Part shown: positions 50,992 through 54,059 of the stretch, one piece after another
Layout: each line of letters opens with the position of its first letter
How positions within the stretch are numbered: the first letter of the stretch is position 1
Source: Oscillospiraceae bacterium
GTDB lineage: Bacteria > Bacillota > Clostridia > Oscillospirales > Ruminococcaceae
DNA: 54,059 bases
Assembly (NCBI GenBank): GCA_017481565.1
Contig: JAFUOZ010000035.1
Location: forward strand, 1-54,059
Reading direction: 5' to 3'
Made by a program: the position numbers and the translations under genes
Notes under the pieces: generated by a model
Seen by the model: only the letters and a program-made list of their open reading frames with translations
Told to the model about the DNA's origin: nothing
Database searches by the model: none

Positions 50992-52254
50992 ATGCAGAAA
51001 CTTATCATACAAGGCTCACGGCGCATCGGCGGAGAGATGAATATACAAGGTGCAAAAAATTCTGTTCTGCCCCTTATGGCAGCGTCGGTGCTGTGCGGCG
51101 GAATAGTCAATATCGGAAACTGTCCCGCAATAAGCGACCGTTATGCCGCTATGCGTATACTCAATCATCTGGGCTGTACCGCCTGTGAACGTGACGGATA
51201 TGTACAGATAGATTCAGGAGCTATCCGCCGTACCGATATCCCCGATGAGCTGATGCGTGAAATGCGCTGCTCGGTGATTTTCATGGGGGCGCTTCTGGGA
51301 CGGTGCGAAAAATGCAGGATATGCTTTCCGGGCGGCTGCGATCTGGGTCCCCGTCCGATAGATATGCACCTGAGCGCTCTTGAAAAAATGGGTGCGGAAA
51401 TAAATATCGGCCACGGAGAAATATTATGCAGCGCTCCCGACGGTCTTTGCGGTGCGAAAATAACACTGCCTTTTCCATCGGTGGGCGCTACGGAAAATAT
51501 AATCCTTGCCGCCGTTCTTGCAGAGGGTGAAACAATAATTCAGAATGCCGCAAGAGAGCCTGAGATACATGATCTGATAAAATTTTTAAATACAAACGGC
51601 GCAGAAATAAAAAGCGCAGGGGGACGGATAATCATAAACGGTGTAAAACGGCTCACTCCTTCGGCTGAGCTTTATGAGGTCATACCCGACAGAATAGCCG
51701 CCGCTACATATCTGTCCTTTGCGGCGGCATGCGGCGGAGAGCTTCTTATCAAAAAATGCTGTCCATCACATATGGACGCTGTTATCCCTCTTTATGAGCA
51801 GATGGGCTGCTATATAAAATGCTTCGGAAGCAATATCTATATCAGGAGCAGAGGAAAACTGAAAACTTCGGGTACTGTCCGTACTATGGTATATCCCGGA
51901 TTCCCTACCGATGCACAGGCTGTATTGATGGCTCCGCTTTGCATCGGCGAGGGCACGGCTGTTTTTGTGGAGAATATCTTTGAAAACAGATATCGTCATA
52001 CGGGAGAAATGCAGCGAATGGGTGCGGATATCCGTGCGGAAGGCAAGGTGGCTGTTGTCACGGGAGTTGAGGGGCTTTACGGCGCAAAGGTGGAGGCCCC
52101 CGACTTAAGAGGCGGTGCGGCGCTGGTTTGTGCCGCATTATCTGCTGAGGGAAAAAGTATCATCAGCCGTGCGGAGCTTATCGACAGGGGCTATGAGCGC
52201 ATTGAGGATAATCTGAACAGGCTCGGTGCGGCGGTAAGACGTGAAGCGGAATAA
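50992..52254 (+). CDS. murA: UDP-N-acetylglucosamine 1-carboxyvinyltransferase
   Basis: 420 aa. GAKNS holds Lys22-Asn23, and FPGGCDLGPRPIDMH places the catalytic Cys116 (fosfomycin target) in the flexible loop. GFPTDAQA contains the general-base Asp. The remaining EPSP-synthase-type two-domain fold is intact (IPDRIAAATYLSFAAACGGE, ENIFENRYRHTGEMQRMGA). It transfers enolpyruvate to UDP-GlcNAc, the first committed step of peptidoglycan synthesis. Several Cys-rich segments (RCEKCRICF, KKCCPS) are unusual, so it may be the diverged second MurA copy common in Firmicutes. A weak ribosome binding site, AAAAGGGGCT, precedes ATG 50992. Confidence 0.95.
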   Translation: MQKLIIQGSRRIGGEMNIQGAKNSVLPLMAASVLCGGIVNIGNCPAISDRYAAMRILNHLGCTACERDGYVQIDSGAIRRTDIPDELMREMRCSVIFMGALLGRCEKCRICFPGGCDLGPRPIDMHLSALEKMGAEINIGHGEILCSAPDGLCGAKITLPFPSVGATENIILAAVLAEGETIIQNAAREPEIHDLIKFLNTNGAEIKSAGGRIIINGVKRLTPSAELYEVIPDRIAAATYLSFAAACGGELLIKKCCPSHMDAVIPLYEQMGCYIKCFGSNIYIRSRGKLKTSGTVRTMVYPGFPTDAQAVLMAPLCIGEGTAVFVENIFENRYRHTGEMQRMGADIRAEGKVAVVTGVEGLYGAKVEAPDLRGGAALVCAALSAEGKSIISRAELIDRGYERIEDNLNRLGAAVRREAE

Positions 52255-52266
52255 AAAACAAAGTGC

Positions 52267-52295
52267 TTGACAAACCTCTTCTTATGGTGTATAAT
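52267..52295 (+). promoter_or_regulatory. Promoter of the Mn-riboswitch transcript
   Basis: TTGACA (52267-52272), 17-nt spacer, TATAAT (52290-52295). Confidence 0.9.
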
Positions 52296-52302
52296 AAAGA
52301 AA

Positions 52303-52480
52303 AACTTATGAGGGAGTAGCAAGCGCTTTCGGCGTAACAAGTCAACATACTGACCATTTCGGTCTGGCTTGTTTTAAATTGCGAGACTCATGTATATCTG
52401 AAAAGCTATGCATGGAGTCTGTATATATGTTTATCAACCCCAAGGATAGCTCAACTGTTATCCTTGGGGTTTAATATTTT
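52303..52480 (+). ncRNA. yybP-ykoY (manganese) riboswitch with terminator
   Basis: The conserved signatures are GGGAGTAGC at 52312-52320, GTCAACATAC at 52341-52350, and GCGAGACT at 52381-52388. P1 forms between TTATGAG (52307-52313) and CTCATG (52387-52392). The 3' part AGACTCATG can pair instead with CATGGAGTCT (52411-52420), and the terminator stem AACCCCAAGGATA/TATCCTTGGGGTT lies at 52436-52471 with a T-rich tail. The class senses Mn2+ and usually turns on exporters. Here the next gene is an ATC-hydrolase-like protein. The SD GGGAGGTG sits after the terminator. Confidence 0.85.
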
Positions 52481-52494
52481 GGGAGGTGCTCATA

Positions 52495-53136
52495 ATGGGC
52501 AGAATTACTGTTGAATACGCAAAAAAGATAATAAGAAAAAAGCCGATGACACAAAGTCTTAAAAAAAGATTTATTGAAAACGGTCTTTCCGATCTGCTTG
52601 ATGAAGTATATATCCGTACCGCAGAGCTGTTTGAAGAAAACCGTTCGGCAAACAAGGCGTTTAAGCGGCATCTTGAACAGATATTGCCATGTATTGCCTT
52701 TTATGAAGCATTGATAAAAAAGACAGGCTGCAAAAGGAAAGCTTTAGAGCTTTATAATAAATGGGCATTTGATCGTCTGAAAAAAATGGCAGTAATACTT
52801 CGTATTATCATGAAAACGGGTCTGTACAGAAAAACTCCCGAAATATTCGACAAAATGATAGACAGGCTCTTCGGTCAGCAGGCGGGATTTGTAAGCAGAA
52901 AAATAAAGGTGAGCAGACCCTTTGCAAGAGATATGCTGCGATGCCCTTATTATGAAACCTGCAAAAAATACGGCTGTCCCGAAATAACGCAGTTTTTCTG
53001 TAAATCTGACGATATCACCTATGGAAATATGCACCCAAAGCTTGTCTGGGGAAGAACTCAGACCCTGGGTACAGGCGGCAGCTGCTGTGATTTCAGACTT
53101 TATCTTATTACTTCGGCAATTAAACAGTTTGATTAA
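52495..53136 (+). CDS. L-2-amino-thiazoline-4-carboxylate hydrolase-like protein
   Basis: 213 aa from ATG 52495, after GGGAGG. The longer GTG reading at 52486 overlaps this ribosome binding site. Residues about 1-110 are helical (basic, soluble). The C-terminal part is Cys-rich: RCPYYETCKKYGCPEITQFF, CKSDDITYGNMHPKL, RTQTLGTGGSCCDFRL. The C-x-x-x-x-C-x-x-x-G-C-P-E pattern and final CDFR fit the ATC_hydrolase family, which opens a thiazoline ring towards S-carbamoyl-cysteine; cysteines could bind metal. It is under a Mn2+ riboswitch. The last codons (ITSAIKQFD) lie in an inverted-repeat arm. Enzyme identity is by family pattern only. Confidence 0.75.
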   Translation: MGRITVEYAKKIIRKKPMTQSLKKRFIENGLSDLLDEVYIRTAELFEENRSANKAFKRHLEQILPCIAFYEALIKKTGCKRKALELYNKWAFDRLKKMAVILRIIMKTGLYRKTPEIFDKMIDRLFGQQAGFVSRKIKVSRPFARDMLRCPYYETCKKYGCPEITQFFCKSDDITYGNMHPKLVWGRTQTLGTGGSCCDFRLYLITSAIKQFD

Positions 53137-53228
53137 CTATTTCTAAATTACAATAATTGTCGTATCTGCAACTTTTTGGAAAAATCAAGCACCGAGCAAT
53201 CAAATTATATTATTGCCGAAGTAATAAG
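53104..53228. repeat. Inverted repeat around the ATC gene end and methyltransferase leader
   Basis: Left arm 53104-53134 and right arm 53199-53228 are about 80% complementary (CTTATTACTTCGGCAAT against ATTGCCGAAGTAATAAG perfect over 17 nt). The loop is 64 nt. The left arm encodes the ATC protein's last residues; the right arm ends 13 nt before the methyltransferase start. Confidence 0.75.
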
Positions 53229-53241
53229 GAGAAATGAGAAT

Positions 53242-53868
53242 ATGAGCCAACAGCTTTTATATTCTGTTATTGCAAAATTCTATGATTTAGTAGATATAAT
53301 TTACTTTTCCAAGTGGGAAACAAGTCCACGAAAGGCAGTTTCCGACAGGATAAATAAAAATGAACGTATACTTGATCTGTGTACGGGAACAGGAACAAAT
53401 GCTGTAAATATAGCAAAGCAGTTTCCTATGACAAAAATCGTCGGAGTTGATCTTTCAAAGGCTATGCTTAGTATTGCTAAAAATAAAGCTGATAAAGAAA
53501 ATGCAGACAATACAAGATTTTATCGTATGGACGCAACACAGCTCAGATTCAGAAATGAGACCTTTGATAAAATACTGCTTTCCCTTGTACTTCACGAAAC
53601 AGAGGACGAGCTTTCGGCAGCAATACTCTCAGAGGCAAAGCGTGTACTTAAAAACGACGGCGAGCTTATTGTGACCGAATGGGAGAAAAGCAGCTCGCCT
53701 TTGAAAAGATTGCTTTTTTTGCCGGTTGAATTACTTGAGCCGAAATCCTATAAAAAATTCATCAAAGCGGATATGCACAGTTATTTTGCAGCTTACGGCT
53801 TTGAAATAAAGGAATATATCCATTGTGATTACTCTAAAGTTATTATTTTAAAAAATCAGACCTCTTGA
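53242..53868 (+). CDS. Class I SAM-dependent methyltransferase
   Basis: 208 aa from ATG 53242, preceded by AAGGAG. The longer reading from 53176 has no ribosome binding site. Motif I is ERILDLCTGTGTNAVNIA (about 41-58) with acidic GVDLSKAML and the MDATQLRF adenine-binding segment. DKILLSLVLHE is motif IV, and the RVLKNDGELIVTEWE segment motif V/VI, like the UbiE/phospholipid N-methyltransferase group. The substrate is unknown: quinone, arsenic, lipid or small thiols are possible. It is separated from the ATC gene by 105 bp with an inverted repeat but no evident promoter, so it may be under the same riboswitch. Confidence 0.85.
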   Translation: MSQQLLYSVIAKFYDLVDIIYFSKWETSPRKAVSDRINKNERILDLCTGTGTNAVNIAKQFPMTKIVGVDLSKAMLSIAKNKADKENADNTRFYRMDATQLRFRNETFDKILLSLVLHETEDELSAAILSEAKRVLKNDGELIVTEWEKSSSPLKRLLFLPVELLEPKSYKKFIKADMHSYFAAYGFEIKEYIHCDYSKVIILKNQTS

Positions 53869-53893
53869 CAATCAATAAAAAATAGGATATAAT
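53865..53893 (+). promoter_or_regulatory. Promoter of rnpB
   Basis: TTGACA (53865-53870), 17-nt spacer, TATAAT (53888-53893). It overlaps the stop of the methyltransferase gene. Confidence 0.92.
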
Positions 53894-53899
53894 TGATAA

Positions 53900-54059
53900 T
53901 GCGAGTAAGCTATGCGGTTGAACGCTTCGGCGTTAGGAAAGTCCGGGCATCACAGAGCAGGATAGCTGCTAACGGCAGCCGAGGGCGACCTTAGAGCAAG
54001 TGCAACAGAGATATACCGCCTGATTTATTCAGGTAAGGGTGGAAAGGCGGGGTAAGAGC
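53900..54059 (+). ncRNA. rnpB: RNase P RNA (class A), 5' part
   Basis: Catalytic RNA that matures tRNA 5' ends. The conserved CR-I sequence GGAAAGTCCGGGC is at about 53936-53948, CACAGAGCAGG follows at 53951-53961, and GTGCAACAGAGA appears near 54001. AGGTAAGGGTGGAAAGGCGG and GGTAAGAGC close the visible part. The 3' half, including the CR-V strand of P4, lies beyond the window. The 5' end is set about 7 nt after the -10. Confidence 0.95.

Overview
The window is about 54 kb of a low-to-mid GC Firmicute chromosome, most likely a Clostridia member close to Ruminococcus (Oscillospiraceae). This is inferred from the strong AGGAGG-type ribosome binding sites, the T-box, the class A RNase P RNA, GH26 and GH43 glycosidases, cell-wall-binding repeats, a SpoIID-like protein and cdaA-cdaR. 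It is ordinary dense chromosome with no phage, CRISPR array or complete IS element. It opens inside trpS and closes inside rnpB.

Layout. 1-2.4 kb: trpS end, rsmE, a GNAT gene and a small membrane gene. 2.6-8.9 kb: an Rpn/PD-(D/E)XK protein, an SGNH hydrolase, a wall-anchored 5'-nucleotidase, an S41-type membrane protease and a membrane protein with an apparent AUA start. 9.2-11.3 kb: a TerD-AIM24-TerD stress operon. 11.5-13.4 kb: a HicB-type pair, an SDR oxidoreductase and a 48-residue EF-hand microprotein. 13.6-16.9 kb: a tryptophan T-box controlling trpB-trpA, then a GNAT_C-type acyltransferase. 17-24 kb: HtrA, a two-component system, a GLUG-type surface protein and a SEC-C protein. 23.8-28 kb: an ABC exporter, an XRE regulator and a secreted nuclease. 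28-31 kb: three genes for a SpoIID-like and peptidoglycan-binding module. 31-35 kb: the diadenylate cyclase cdaA, cdaR and an FAD enzyme. 35-43.5 kb: an esterase, a lipoprotein transglutaminase, recA, and the operon rnhA - small TM protein - amidohydrolase - fumarase alpha - GH26. 43.6-48 kb: a pseudopilin pair, GH43 with a cysteine-peptidase-like gene, and two secreted proteins. 48.3-54 kb: a possible small RNA, a coiled-coil protein with a GrpE-like tail, murA, a manganese riboswitch controlling an ATC-hydrolase-like gene and a methyltransferase, and rnpB.

Regulation is unusually legible. More than a dozen promoters share TTGACA, a 17-nt spacer and TATAAT or TATACT, most with an extended TGn before the -10. 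Hairpin terminators follow most units.

Most unusual observations: (1) a yybP-ykoY (Mn2+) riboswitch in front of an ATC-hydrolase/methyltransferase pair rather than a metal exporter; (2) a TrpA whose catalytic Asp60 and phosphate-binding glycine/serine positions are replaced; (3) TTAA-bounded palindromic mini-elements and 7-bp tandem arrays that supply the stop codons of neighbouring genes; (4) a coiled-coil protein ending in a GrpE-like wing; (5) a 48-aa EF-hand microprotein; (6) a probable AUA start codon; (7) an orphan structured-RNA locus near 48.3 kb.
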